DNA of 64,000 nucleotides from Ehretia macrophylla (lineage: Eukaryota; Streptophyta; Magnoliopsida; Boraginales; Ehretiaceae), in assembly GCA_037974665.1 (NCBI GenBank), contig CM075768.1, forward strand, positions 60,840,316 through 60,904,315. Direction: 5' to 3'. The stretch's first letter is position 1. Each line of letters opens with the position of its first letter. A program made the translations under genes and the position numbers. The notes under the pieces are model-generated. The model ran no database searches and was not told the origin of the DNA. It saw nothing but the letters and a program-made list of their open reading frames with translations. This document shows, in pieces, positions 13,701 to 25,054 of this stretch.

Positions 13701-14951
13701 TAAGGTGTCGTAGGATTTGGTAATAGAAATGTGATGGATTCGGTTGTCGTCCTTTTCGCGGCTCACGACGTATAATCCGGGAAGGAAAAATAGCGCAAAA
13801 GAAGAAAAGTGTACCAAAACTATTGAAACATTCGATTTTGGGCTCCAAAAAGGGCAGATGTGCAGTAGGCTTGTTGTCCCCGTTATAGAGCTCTCGGAGA
13901 GCTTTTCAACGGTCTGTTGTGCGCCGCGTAAATCCTTACGGATCAAAAGTTATAGGCACCGGAGCGACAGAGACCTGGTCCCCAGCCCTACGCCCTCGGT
14001 TTACGGGCCCAGCCTTTAAGTGAAGAAAAGTTGTCTTGCCCAAGGTATCGTGGGATTTAGTAACAGAAATGTGATGGATTAGGTTGTCGTCCTTTTCGCG
14101 ACCCACGACGTACGATACGGGATGGAAAAACAACGTAGAAGAAGAAAAATGTCCTGAAACTGATGAAAACGTTCGATTTTTGGCTCCGAATATAGGCGCA
14201 GTAGAGCAGGCTTGCTGCCTCCGTTGTAGAGCTCTAAGAGAGCTTTCCAACGGTATGCTGTGTTCCGCGTATCTCCATATGGATCAAAAGTTATGGGCAT
14301 CGGAGCGACGGAGACCTGGTCCCAAGCCCCACGCCCTCGGTTTGCGGGCCCATCCTCTACGCCAAGCGAAGTTTTCTTGCTCAAGGTGCCGTGAGATTCG
14401 ATAATAGAAATGTGATGGATTAGGTTGTCCTCGTTTTGGCAGCTTACGACGTACGATCCGGGATGAAAAAATAGCGCAAAAGAAGAAAAGTATCTCTAAA
14501 CTGATGAAAACATTCGATTTTGGGCTCTGAAAACAAGCGCAGCTAAGTAGGCTTGCTGTCCCCGTCGTAGGCCTCTCAGAGCGCTTTCCAATGGTATGCT
14601 GTGCACCACGTAACTAGTTACGGATCAAAAGTTATGGGCATCGGAGCGACGAAGACTTGGTCCCAAGCCCCACGCCTTCGGTTTGCGGGCCAAGCCTCTA
14701 CGTGAAGTGAAGTTGGCTTGCCCAAGGTGGTATGGGATTCGGTAATAGAAATGCGATGGATTAGGTTGTCGTCCTTTTTGCGGCTCGCGACGTACGATAC
14801 GGGATGAAAAAATAGCTTAAAATAAGAAAATTGTCCCGAAACTGATGAAAACGTTCGACTGTGGGCTTCAAAAATAGGCGCAGCGCAGCAGGCTTGCTGT
14901 CCCCGTCGTAGAGCTCTCGGAGAGCTTTCCAACGGTATGCTGTGTTCCGTG
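4742..14951. repeat. Six-monomer higher-order repeat, about 2046 bp, five units
   Basis: A variant reading ATTGTGGG or close (GACTGTGGG in the last) in place of ATTTTGGG occurs at 4648, 6692, 8739, 10765, about 12810 and 14857, spaced 2044, 2047, 2026, 2045 and 2047 bp, which is six monomers each time. The monomer after each has GGGGAC near phase 26-31. Units are 4742-6786, 6787-8832, 8833-10859, 10860-12908 and 12909-14951. The short third unit contains a monomer with an internal deletion of under 20 bp near 9370. The middle two units also share a monomer with TTTTTTACTCCGACTATAGG and three consecutive monomers with GTTGGCTTGCC. Confidence 0.85.
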
Positions 14952-15292
14952 TAACTCCAAACGGATCAAAAGTAATGGGGACCGGAGCGACAGAGACCTG
15001 GTCCCAAGCCCCAGGCCCTCGGTTTGCGGGCCCAGCCTCTACGTGAACCGAAGTTGTCTTGCCCAAGGTGCCATAGGATTCTGTAATAAAAATGTGATGG
15101 ATTAGCTTGTCGTCCTTTTCACGTCTCACGACATACGATCAGGGAAGGAAAAATACCGCAAAAGAAGAAAAGCGTCCAGAAATTGATGAAAACGTTCGAA
15201 TTTTGGCTTCGAAAACAAGCACAGCGGAGCAGGCTTGGTGCCCCTGTCCTAGAGCTCTCGGAGATCTTTCCTACGGTATGATGTGCGCCACG

Positions 15293-15297
15293 TAACT
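15293..15297. repeat. Target site duplication TAACT, left of element 1
   Basis: TAACT directly precedes the LTR start TGTCACGCCCC at 15298 and is repeated at 29892-29896 directly after the other LTR end. Five bp is the expected size for Ty3/gypsy integration. Confidence 0.93.
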
Positions 15298-18262
15298 TGT
15301 CACGCCCCAACCCGGCCTATAAGGTCGGACTAGGGTGTGAACTAAACATTCAAGTCACGTCTCGTACATAATCATTCATGAAAGTCTAACACTTAACGTT
15401 TTAGCCTAGACTCCAAAATTTTCCAGAAAACCGGTAGCATAACGGCTGTAATTAGGCTCTTTGGTTTGACCTAATTCTCTAAACGCCTCAAATTTTTCAA
15501 TCTCCATTTCATTTCCAACTAAGATTACTATTTACCATCAATTGAAATGCCTACTGGTTATCTCGAAATCTCGTTTGATTTAACAACCTAGTATGATACT
15601 ATGTCTCGTCTGTTTGTTATTCCTCGTAACAAAAGTACCTGTTGATCTTAGCTTAATAGTGAATACCTGCTTAAGATTGGATAGGTTCATTTTACTTAAT
15701 TCTTACCTGATACTTCATAATCCTATAATAGATACTAGCTAATGACAATAGCAAAACGACCATAGTAGTGTCTGTCTAGTTATTATCAGTACAAACCAAA
15801 ATTAGACCCCAAATTACAACGGAGGTCTTTTACATTACAAACATTAAGCAACTTGAAAAGAAATAGTCTTGAAGTAGCATGGTGTTCCCAAAGGCCATGA
15901 TCAAGCAAAGCACACAGCACATGCAATCATTCCAAAGAATCGTCATTAGGCACGTCATCTTCGAGTACCAGTTCTTGATCTTCTTCACCTGAGATGATAA
16001 AAGAGGGTGAGTCCTTATGAACTCGGCGAGGGGAAACGAGAAATAGGTTTTGAAACTCATTTTCCGGTTCAACTTATGAAAATCCTTTTGCAAGCATGAA
16101 TATAACACAAATTAGGTACATAACAATAATATAAAAGTAAATGAATACAATTACCCGTCTTTCCTCCCCGAGGTCCTCTAGGAACCAAGCGATAGTACTT
16201 ATACACATAGTAAAAAGGATACGGTGAGCTTTTGCTCTCAGTTCATTCCCAGTATCAGTTTTTGCGGCCGACTTCAAATAATCCCCTTATCACGCCAAGT
16301 GGGTGTACTCCGGATGTACCCCGAAATCCTATGACCCAACTCTCTGAGGAAGTTTAGCCCCTAAGCGAGAGAGGGAATTGGACAATGGTAGTCACGGTTG
16401 CACCGGCAAGCCTGATGCCACCCGGTGTGCGTGAACGCTACCACGCCAGAATGAAAGGTTGCAACCTTGTATGCAATGCACATTTATGACATTTAATATA
16501 TCACATTAAGAGGACAACAAAGTAGGTTGCCTCCAGACAGTCATAAAATTGCACATTGACAAGTAAACAAGCGAGGCACGATATGACAGGAAATTTCACT
16601 TATAAAGCACATGGAGTCATATGAGTATTAAACGGGCAGCCATGTAATGCATGTAAATCAAGTCATATAACTCACTTCGAAGTTCACGTAATCAAATGAC
16701 AAGATTATTCAACATACAACGACATCTACGTGGATTCGGGTGCAAGAAAAACCTACTTGTCAACATGTAATCATCAAGATCGCATTTAGGGCCACAATGG
16801 CAACTACGGGCAGCCTACTAAACATATAATTAAATACGATATTCATAGGATCAACACTTAGTGAATTTACCTAGTCACTAGGGTTTCCATTTTGTGCTTA
16901 CCCGTGCGATTAAGCCCCAAGTCAACTTCAAAATCAATCTCAAGCCATGCATCGATTAATTCAAACACCCTCATGTATTAAAAACAGTCCACACAACATC
17001 CCAATGCCACAATCCCAAGCATTTAACACAACAAGAGAAGCTACAATAATTTTTCTAAGCATATCACTAAGTGAAACCCTCACTGCAATGGGCTGTATTC
17101 TAACAGTAATTAAGGCAAGCAAACAATCTCCAATTCCAGTGAATAAGATGTAAAATTAAATCTTAAGAAGTGAAATAAATTCAGAAACAAACCTCGCATC
17201 ATTTGGAGTTCGGGTTCAATAGTTATAGCCAAAATAGTGAGATTGCACAAAACTGTCCAGATTTGCACACATTTCAATACTTGTCATTTTTTAGGCCCTT
17301 AGGGTCAGATTTAGCCTTAGTCCATTTCTGAAAAAAAATGTTCATAATTGAAAAATATAGTAGTACACCAAATTTCATGCATTTTGGATATCATTTACTA
17401 AGTCAAAACTGATTCGTTCCACAAAGTCAGTGAATCTGCCAAAACCTGCTTCATTTTTCCAGATTTTCTAGATTTGGACACATTTTAATAACTTGCCATT
17501 TTTAGGACCTTAGAGTCAAAATTAGCTTTGGCCTATTTTCGGGAAAAATGTTCAAAACTGGCAAAACTAGTTACGTACTAATTTTCACGCATTTTCAACA
17601 TCATTTTCCTAGCCAAAATCATCTCGCACCAACAAGACAAAAAGCCGTCACAAACCCAAATTCATCTATCACCACCTTCTAGCTCAAAATCTTGCCACGC
17701 ATGGTTATAAAAGCTTATGAACACACATATATATCAAGTACAGAAGCAAAGATAAACATTTAAAGCATGCATGTGGGTTTTTGAAAGATTTTCAAGAAGT
17801 TTCAGCCCTCACCTTAGCAAAACAACAAGAAGATGCAAAAAACTTTGATGAAGCACAAGGTTGACTCCTTTCCTTGCTTAGCCGAGACACCACTCGAATT
17901 TTCTCTATTTTTCCTAGCTTAGTGACCAAGTTCTTAGTAGGTGCATGTGGTTAGAACAAGAAGAAAAGAAATGGAAGCTAGCAAACTCACCTCCTAGGCC
18001 GAAATGGTTGTTCAAAGAGCTTGCATGTGTGATTCTTGCAACTTAGCTTGCTTAGTCGAGCTTCTTAGCTACTTGCTTGCCTTGATGAACCATGGAAAGA
18101 TGAAGATGAGCTATGGAGTGAATGAACTCTGCCAAAGCCGAGAGAGAGAGCTAAGAATGAGAGGGAGAGAGAGAAATGTGAGGAGATGAGAGAAATGAAA
18201 GAAAAATAAAGGCTTTGCAAAAGATGAAGCATGTGTCGGCCTTGGGCATACAAAAAAATCAG

Positions 18263-18267
18263 CTTTG
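18263..18267. repeat. TSD CTTTG, left of nested solo LTR
   Basis: CTTTG at 18263-18267 is repeated at 20822-20826. The sister LTR shows the empty site near 29258-29270 (CAGATTTGTGTCTTC). Confidence 0.92.
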
Positions 18268-20821
18268 TGTGATACCCCGAACCTGGCATGTATTCAATAG
18301 CATTTAAAGTTCATTTAAATTGCATTTTATTGACCTTTCACCTTCTTTGACCAAACTAGTTGACTTTTCATCTACATTGACCAACTAGGACAAGGTGAAA
18401 ATTTTTGAAATGTTTAATAAAGGGCAAACTTGGGATTAGAAATAAAAAAATGCAATGTTAAGTTAGTCAAATTTTGGGTCAACTTTGGAATTAAATCTGA
18501 ACCAATTGGGGAAGAGTTAGGTAGCAAATTATATATGGTTGGAAAGCTCTATGAGTCTAGTTTCTGAGGCTTCAAACCGTTCGTGAATTGGAGTTTTCTA
18601 GAAGAAGTTATGGCCGTTTTCGTAAGGTCGCGCATAGCTGTTTTGGTTTAGCGGGTTGACCAAATCTTTGACCTTTGACTTGTCATTTTTTTTTTCCTAA
18701 ATAAGCAGAATTGCACACGAAAAAAAAAATAGAGAAGAAAGGCTTGAAACCATGAGGAAAAGAAGGAGAAAAAAAAAGAAAATTTCAACTACAAATCACC
18801 AAATCTTTGCGTGAGCTTGCACGGGGTGGTTTCCGAGGCACTCTACGAGGTTTTCCTAGCGTCTAGGAGCGTCTAAGGTGAGGGTTTCATCGTTATTTGC
18901 GCATTTGAAAATTTTGTATCTAAACTTTGATTTTTGGATTTTATGCGTAGATTGTTGTTTTAATCGTTTTGTTGCTTAAAGAATGTTCCTTGTTGATTGT
19001 AGAACATGTATTTATAGCTTTTTAACATTTTCTTCGGTTAAATGTTGAGATTGCAAATTAAATTGATTAATGAATAGTATTTTGTGAATAGTAAACCCTT
19101 GAAACGATGAAGTTGCTCTGTTATGCTGTCCATTGATGTAGAAATGTGCTAGGTATGCTAGAATGCCTAAATGCATAGTTTGTTTGGGTTGCGTAATGGA
19201 AAAAATAGGAATTATGCCATGGTGAAAGTCGGGGTCGTTTAGGTCGAGTTTAGCATTTTCTCATTTTGCGTGATGGCATTGTTTCGGGAGGCCATGGAAG
19301 CACTTTTGGTGCGATTATGGCATTGGTTGGATGTTTGGTTAGTATAGTTCTAGTTCAACGAGCAAAGGGGGAAATCGTGGGTTTGCGCGAATTCTAGGGT
19401 AAGGTAGGGTTTGGGGGTCCTTAGCCGTGCCTTATGGTGTCCTAGGAGGATTGGCGAAGTCGGTTTCCAGAAATCGTGGCTCGTTTGGAAATGGTAGTGT
19501 TTTGATAGTTGGGGCCGATTTGTGATTTTACTTGTTATCTTGATATTATGCCTATAGAATGCTTAGGGTTGCTTGATATACTTGTTTAATTGGTGTTATT
19601 GTTGCTTATTATTGCTTGTTATGCTTGAAAAGTTAGTTGAATGCTAGTATTGATTGTGATTACTTGCTATCTCATTTGTTGTCACTAGTTTGTAATGTTG
19701 TGCTATCGCTCGTTTATTGCCTTGTATCGAGTCTTGCATTGCATAGTGTCTCGCGCGTGAGTGATGGGCCTCTCTGGGTAGCCTCGGGTTGCTAGTGTTG
19801 GTTGCTCTAGCTCCGCTGCTATTCCCTTTCTCGCTTGGGTTGCCTCCCAGGGAGATTTGGGTCGTAGAATTGATGGATACTTCCGGGGTATTCCAAACTG
19901 GTGTTATAAGGTGGATGTGCGCTTATTGTCATCGTTGTCAACATCAAGCTCGAGATTGATGTATCGCTCGTGAAATGGTACATTGCTCATATGAGTGAAC
20001 CATAGCCTTCAGAGTGTGGTATAGCTTTGAATGGTTGTGTTAATGCTTTCAGTAATTTCTTATTGTATTGATTGTTTGTCTTGATTGCTTATTTATCAGT
20101 TATATTGCTTAACTGTCTTATTTGCATTGCACGACTTTCTTTCTCTCCAACTCGATATATGTTTCACCCTCATTGAGTATACGTGTTGTGTATACTCACT
20201 CCTCACCACCACATTTCAGGAAATGTCATGTTAGCTGGAAAGTTCGTGATTTCGTGAAAGTTCGTTGCCTGAAGAGTTGTCTTGCGTGCCTATGTGGCTT
20301 GAGTGTCGAAGTTGTAAAGATATATGTTTTCATATGTTGTAGGTATTTATTGCTAAAAGAAATGTAATTTAAATTTAGCTAAGCAGTTGAGGTGAATTGA
20401 TAAGCAAGTTTATGTAATTAGTTAGCATAGCTTATCTTCAATGCATGTTTGTAATGTCCAAAGGAAAAGAGTTAGAATGGCATGATAGTTTATTTTATGC
20501 AGTAGCTTAGTATGGTTTAATTGTCTAGTTTGAATGTACTGGTCAAAAATGAAAAGAGATAGGTTAGCTTTTAAATTGGAAATGTATGTATACCTGCTGA
20601 GTTTAATTGTTGAAAACCGAGGCTCGGATGGCCTTGAGGAAGTTTTGTATGGTTGGACACGGTGTTGGTCCATTTAAATGCTATTGCAGGTTTTATATTT
20701 TGCCTAGAAACAGGGGAGACTCCGTCCGTTTTCCCTGAAAATTTATGCCTGGGTTTGGATTTGGATTGTGATTAGATTGATCGATAGAACTCCCGATCTC
20801 GAGAGGGATCGGGGTGTTACA
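18268..20821 (+). mobile_element. Nested solo LTR of a second gypsy-type family, 2554 bp
   Basis: The insertion opens TGTGATACCCCGAACC and closes GGATCGGGGTGTTACA, so it has TG...CA ends set in an imperfect 16 bp inverted repeat, and it is flanked by a perfect 5 bp TSD. The same place is uninterrupted in the other copies of the host LTR. Nothing resembling gag or pol, a PBS or a polypurine tract lies inside, which fits a single LTR left by recombination between the two LTRs of a full element. The ends and the run GGAGACTCCGTCCG near 20716 recall LTRs of plant Tekay-type elements; plus-strand orientation is inferred from that resemblance. A short open frame at 20122-20367 has no recognisable similarity. 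Confidence 0.88.
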
Positions 20822-20826
20822 CTTTG
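20822..20826. repeat. TSD CTTTG, right of nested solo LTR
   Basis: Second copy of the 5 bp duplication. The host LTR resumes here with CTTTGTGTCTTC, as in its sister copies. Confidence 0.92.
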
Positions 20827-21233
20827 TGTCTTCAAGAAGCATGGTTTTTGAATTACCTAGCATGGGCAAGGAGCCTATGTCGAGATTGGTGGCTTTGGGG
20901 AGGTCGTTGAGCTAATTTTTTTATGCATTTGTGTCATAGAATTGTCATAGAATGTTTGGAGAATAATTGAATTAAGCAAGCAAGCACAAAAGCTCACATG
21001 GTGGTCGGCCAAGGCATGTAAAATCTGATTTTTTTGTCATCTTTTGAGCTTTATTTAATTGTGTGTTTGAAAGTGCAAAAGAATAAGGAATAAAGAATAA
21101 GGAATGTCTAGCTTTTTGTGAGATTTTGTCTTCTAGTGGGTTGAATTAGTAATTTAATATTAGTTAGTGGAATTTGTAGGATTAATTAATGACCTAGTGC
21201 TTCGTGTAAGATGCTTTCTCGATTAGCGTGTGG

Positions 21234-21452
21234 GCACGCTTACCTAGGTTTAGGGAACGCACTACGAGGTAGGGCACGAACTACGAGACAAATGCACGTT
21301 TTCCAAGTAAATACATGCTACCTTAAATGAATGCACGTAAATCAATGCAAGGCACAAAAAATGAAACACAATTCTTAAACCTAGGTCAAGGCATGAAAAT
21401 CTAGGTTAGGGCACACGAAATGTGGTATCGCACGCAAATCGAGGTTGGGCCT
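21234..21452. repeat. About 20 bp minisatellite at the LTR U3 end
   Basis: About 11 degenerate units of GCACGYAAATCGAGGT type end at the LTR edge. Homologous stretches lie near 29668-29887, 34696-34914, 42334-42552 and 56372-56590. Confidence 0.75.
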
Positions 21453-21456
21453 CACA

Positions 21457-21469
21457 TCCTCCCCTCCTT
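21457..21469 (-). other. Polypurine tract of element 1
   Basis: The minus strand reads AAGGAGGGGAGGA immediately before the 3' LTR start TGTGAGG. This is the expected plus-strand DNA primer site. Confidence 0.88.
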
Positions 21470-21496
21470 AAAAGAATTTCGTCCAGAAATTCAATA

Positions 21497-22075
21497 TTAC
21501 CTTTGAAATAAAGTTGGATACTGTTGCTCCATCTGGTCTCGCCTTTCCCACGTTGCTTCTTCAACTCCATGATGATCCCACAACACTTTCAACATCGGTA
21601 TAGATTTGCTGCACAACTCCTAATCTTGTTGGTCTAGGATTCGAATGGGCTTCTCTTCATAAGACAAGTTCTCCTGAAGCTGCAACGGCTCTGGCTCCAA
21701 GATATGTGATGGATCAGGGTGATACTTCCGCAGCATAGAAACATGAAAGACGTCGTGAATATTGGAGAGGTTTTGGGGTAGTGCGAGGCGATAAGTCAAT
21801 TTTCCAACCTTCTCAATTATCTCAAATGGTCCTATAAACCTCGGGCTCAATTTTCCACCCTTGCCGTGTTTAATCAGTCCCCTCCGAGGTGATATCTTCT
21901 AGAACACCTTGTCGCCGACCTCAAACTCTAGGCTCTGCCTCCGTTGGTCTGCATAACTCTACTGCCTGCTTTGGGTAGTAAGCATCCGTTTTCGGATGAG
22001 GTGGATATTATCAACAGTCTTCATAAGTTCAGGTAGAAGGGTTGGGTCAAAAGTCTTCGTCTCACCTACTTTATC
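21497..22075 (-). pseudogene. pol: Integrase C-terminal part and chromodomain of element 1 pol
   Basis: The minus-strand frame shared with the upstream pol segments encodes the region after the integrase core. It includes SPRFIGPFEII and HDVFHVSMLRKYHPDPSHIL, the conserved C-terminal (GPY/F-like) module of gypsy integrases, then a chromodomain-like tail with KVLWDHHGVEEATWE and QQYPTLF before a TAA stop at 21497-21499. Chromodomains of this kind guide integration to modified histone H3 in related elements. In-frame stops lie near 21961 and 21890 and at 21620-21622; the last separates the chromodomain core from the preceding part. Element 2 has a longer open version of this end at 56610-57020. 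Confidence 0.85.
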
Positions 22076-22567
22076 TCAGTAAATTGGGGATCGACACTTA
22101 CGTCTATACAATGCCTCAAATAGGGCCATCTCGATAGTGGCCTGATAACTATTATTATAAGTGAACTCTGCTAGAGACATATATTTCTCCCAACCTTTCC
22201 CGAAGTCTAAAACACACGCCCTCAGCATATCCTCCAGAATCTGAATAATTCTCTCAGATTGTCCATCAGTCTGAGGGTGGTAAGCCGTGCTGAAACTCAA
22301 CTTCGTTCCCAAAGCTTCTTGCAATCTCTTCCAAAATCGGGAAGTAAAACGAGGATCCCTATCCGATACAATACTCATAGGCATCCCGTGCAATCTTACA
22401 ATCTCCGCCACATACATATCTCCCAACTTCTCAGGACTATCCTCTTTGTTCATCGATAAGAAATGCTCTGACTTAGTCAATCTATCCACTATGACCCAAA
22501 CGGCGTCATGACCCTTTTATGACCTGGGCAGGTCCATAACAAAGTCCATTGTTATATGTTCCCATTT
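22076..22567 (-). pseudogene. pol: Integrase catalytic core of element 1 pol
   Basis: This segment carries the DDE integrase core that joins element cDNA to the target. The first catalytic Asp lies in [11 protein letters not shown] (about 22490). In the open stretch 22076-22489 the second is in [12 protein letters not shown] (residue 43) and the Glu in [10 protein letters not shown] (residue 79), leaving exactly 35 residues between, as in the DD35E family. A TAA stop replaces an expected Gln codon near 22512, and a TGA replaces the Trp of element 2 at the downstream end (22076-22078). The segment is in the same frame as RT/RNase H upstream and the integrase C terminus downstream. Confidence 0.9.
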
Positions 22568-23980
22568 CTATTGAGGAATCTCCAACGGCTGAAGTAAACC
22601 TGCTGGTCGTTGATGTTCCGCTTTGACTCTCTGGCAAGTCAAACACCGTGCCACAAACTCCGCAATTTCTCTCTTCATGTTATTCCACCAATAGTGTTGC
22701 TTCAAATCCCAGTACATCTTTGTTCCGCCGGGGTGAATACTGTATCTTGAATTATGGGCTTCTTCAAGAATCTTCTTTTTCAGCTCTGGTTCATTGGGAA
22801 CACAAATCCGATTCCTAAACCTCCAAACACCATCATCATGAAACTTGAAATATGTGTTGCTTTCTTTAATCTTTTGAAATTGTTGGTCCTTCTGTTGACC
22901 CTCTCGTAATTCAGACAACAAGGTTGATTGAACCTGTATAGTGGCAAAATGTAACCCTTTTCGGGTCAATTGTGGTTTCCACAAAAATGCTTCCTCCAAC
23001 AACTCTTGCACCTTGACTTCCAATTTTGCCATGCTCGCTTTCCTACTTAAGGCATCTGCAACTATATTCGCTTTACTGGGCACATAATTGATTGTGCAGT
23101 TATAATCATCCAAAAGCTCCATCCACCGCATTTGCCTCATATTCAACTCTTTTTGTGAGAACAAGTATTTCAAGCTCTTGTGATCAGTAAATACCTCAAA
23201 CTTGTTACCCCACAGATAATGCCTCCATTTCTTGAGTGCAAACACAATAGCCGCTAATTCCAAATCATGCGTCGGGTAGTTCAATTCATACGGCTTCAGT
23301 TTCCTAGAGGTATATACAATCACTCTACCATTTTGCATCAACACACAACCCAATCCTTCCTTCGAAGCATCGCTATAGATTACAAAACCTTGACTTCCTT
23401 CAGGTAATGCAAGAACAGGTGCTGTAGTCAATCTTTTCTTCAACTTTTGGAAGCTGTTCTCACACTTATCATCCCACACGAACTTTGTTTTCTTTTGAGT
23501 GAGCTTTGTAAGTGGTCTTGCAATCTTAGAAAAATCCTTCACGAACATCCAATAATAGCCGGCTAGACCAAGAAAACTCCGAACCTCCGTAACGTTTTCT
23601 GGCTTCTTCCAAGACATTACTGCTTCTATCTTTGTTGGATCCACTGCTATTCCCTCTTGGGATATGATATGCCCCAAAAATGAAATATGTTGCAACCAAA
23701 ATTCACACTTGCAAAACTTTGCATACAATTGATGCTCTCGAAGTTTCTGCAGTACCAATCGCAGATGTTGTTCATGCTCAGCCTCGGATTTTGAGTATAC
23801 CAAAATATCATCAATGAAGATCACCACAAATTGGTCCAAGTAGGGTTGAAACACCCTGTGCATCAAATCCATAAAAGCTGCAGGGGCATTAGTTAGTCCA
23901 AATGGCATCACTACATATTCATAATGCCCATATTTTGTCCTGAGAGTCGTTTTAGGCACATTCTCCTTTTTGATCCGCAA
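22568..23980 (-). pseudogene. pol: Reverse transcriptase (C part), RNase H and integrase zinc domain of element 1 pol
   Basis: A 470-codon open stretch bounded by in-frame TAG codons. The RT catalytic motif [10 protein letters not shown] is present (Asp pair at about residues 57-58). The RNase H acidic residues are visible: Asp 204 in IYSDASKEG, Glu 241 in HDLELAAIV, Asp 266 in VFTDHKSL and Asp 309 in VADALSRK. The integrase HHCC zinc-binding set is His 409, His 416, Cys 446 and Cys 449. It has no true start of its own: the TTG at its beginning is an internal Leu codon, and element 2 continues open across this point with Gln where element 1 has TAG. The downstream stop at 22568-22570 replaces a Trp. 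Confidence 0.93.
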
Positions 23981-25054
23981 CTAATAGTACCCTTGCCTTA
24001 AGTCGAGTTTCAAATACACTTTGGCTCCTTGAAGTTGATCAAACAACTCGTCAATCAGTGGAAATGGGTATTTATTCTTGACAGTCACTTGGTTCAATCC
24101 TCGGTTATTGATGCATAGCCTCAACGTTCCGTCTTTCTTCTTTACAAATAGAACTGGTGCACCCCACAGAGAAGAACTCGGTTGAACAAACCCTTTATTC
24201 AATAATCCTTGCAATTGGTCCTTCAATTCTTGTAGCTCGACTGGTGCCATATGATAGGGGGCTTTAGATATCGGCTGGATGCCAGGCAGTAACTCTATAA
24301 TGAACTCAATTTCCCGATTTGGGGGTAAACCGGGAAATTCTTCTGGAAACACATCCGTATAGTCTTTGATCACTGGCATCTCCTCCAACTTAGCTTTATC
24401 CGATGGCTTGTTGATAAGGTAAGCTAAGTATCCACTACACCTTTTTCTCAAGGACTTCACTGCTTTCGTAGATGAAATGATGGAACTCCCGGTGAAATAT
24501 CTCTGACCCATTACCTCCAGTATTGGTTGACCAGGTACCTGGAACGTTACAATCTTCGTCCGGTAATCTAGTTGGGCATGATGCTTTGCCAACCAGTCCA
24601 TCCCTAAGATGACCTCATAGTCTTGAAAAGGTAATACAATAAGATTGGCTAAGAATTCCCTATCTTTAATTTGGATTTTACATGCTTTACAAGCTGAGCT
24701 AGTAACAAGTTTAGAACCTATCGGAGTACCAACATCTACTTCGTAAGGCAAACATACAACTTTCAGTTTCACACGTTGCACACATAAGGGGGTAATAAAT
24801 GAATGGGTAGCACCCGGATCAATTAGCACCCTAACAGGTTGATTCAATATGAAGAATGTACCTTCAACAACAGCGGTCTCCTCTGGAAGCTCCTCGCACT
24901 CAATAGCATAGGCTCGAAGCTGAACTCTAGGAACTAGAGTCTTGCCTCTACCAGCTGGTTTAACCTGATTATGTCCTGCCTTCCATTTAGGGCAATCCTT
25001 GATCTGATGCTGATCACTGCCACACCACACACATTGTCCTAACTCTTCCAGCAC
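23981..25054 (-). pseudogene. pol: Second CCHC knuckle, protease and RT N-terminal part of element 1 pol
   Basis: A 357-codon open stretch ending at TAG 23981-23983. It begins inside the gag-pol boundary with a complete CCHC zinc knuckle (Cys 8, Cys 11, His 16, Cys 21), which binds RNA in the nucleocapsid. An aspartic protease follows, with active site in [12 protein letters not shown] (Asp 79) and a second conserved block [16 protein letters not shown]. The RT fingers and palm begin around [20 protein letters not shown] and run to KLDLRQGYY. This frame is offset by one base from the gag segments upstream because of a single-base loss close to 25060. The first codons are internal, not a real start. 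Confidence 0.92.

Larger units (their letters stand above)
3040..15297. repeat. Satellite block A, 341 bp monomer, about 36 copies
   Basis: The motif TAACTCCTTACGGATCAAAA recurs at 3040, 3381, 3722, 4063, 4403, 4742, 5083, 5424 and onward every 340-341 bp. Aligning monomers by eye gives a 341 nt consensus. Taking the T of TAACTCC as phase 1, recognisable landmarks are GGTCCCAAGCCCCACGCCCT around 49-68, GTTGTCTTGCCCAAGGTGCC near 102-121, GACGTACGATCCGGGA near 179-194, AAGAAGAAAAGTGTCCCGAA near 211-230 and the dyad AGCTCTCGGAGAGCT at 302-316. No half-monomer duplication is apparent. Monomers differ mostly by transitions, many at CpG. The length, close to two nucleosome repeats, fits pericentromeric or centromeric satellites, but location is inference. 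No gene is supported; open frames of 60-150 codons recur on both strands because the repeat recurs. Confidence 0.97.
15298..21456 (-). mobile_element. 3' LTR of element 1 (interrupted by a solo LTR)
   Basis: TG...CA ends; 6159 bp in total, or about 3600 bp once the nested insertion at 18268-20821 and its duplicated 5 bp are discounted, matching the 3593 bp 5' LTR. It carries the same internal features: a GA-rich tract (about 18138-18190), an imperfect tandem duplication of about 209 bp (around 17250-17650) and the 20 bp minisatellite at its right end. No gene is supported. Confidence 0.94.

Noticed and set aside
3168..15310. Dozens of open frames of 60-150 codons on both strands with similar products (for example starting MIRKELRGAQHTVGKLSESS)
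   Set aside because: They are translations of the satellite monomer in various frames. 341 is not a multiple of three, they start and stop at monomer variants, and they recur wherever the satellite does. They do not extend into conserved domains.
17700..17720. TATA-like GGTTATAAAAGCTT on the plus strand of the LTR
   Set aside because: It lies antisense to the element and is altered in sister copies (GGTTACATAAGCTC in the left LTR, TTTACAAAAGCTC in element 2), so there is no sign of conserved promoter function.
18138..18200. GA-rich tract in the LTR as a promoter pyrimidine patch
   Set aside because: It is CT-rich in element sense and conserved among LTRs, but I find no convincing TATA box at a suitable distance, so a core promoter is not annotated.
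22259..22511. Plus-strand open frames across gag-pol (also at 25306-25674, 57865-58062 and 58378-58641)
   Set aside because: These are antisense shadows of conserved pol and gag coding sequence.
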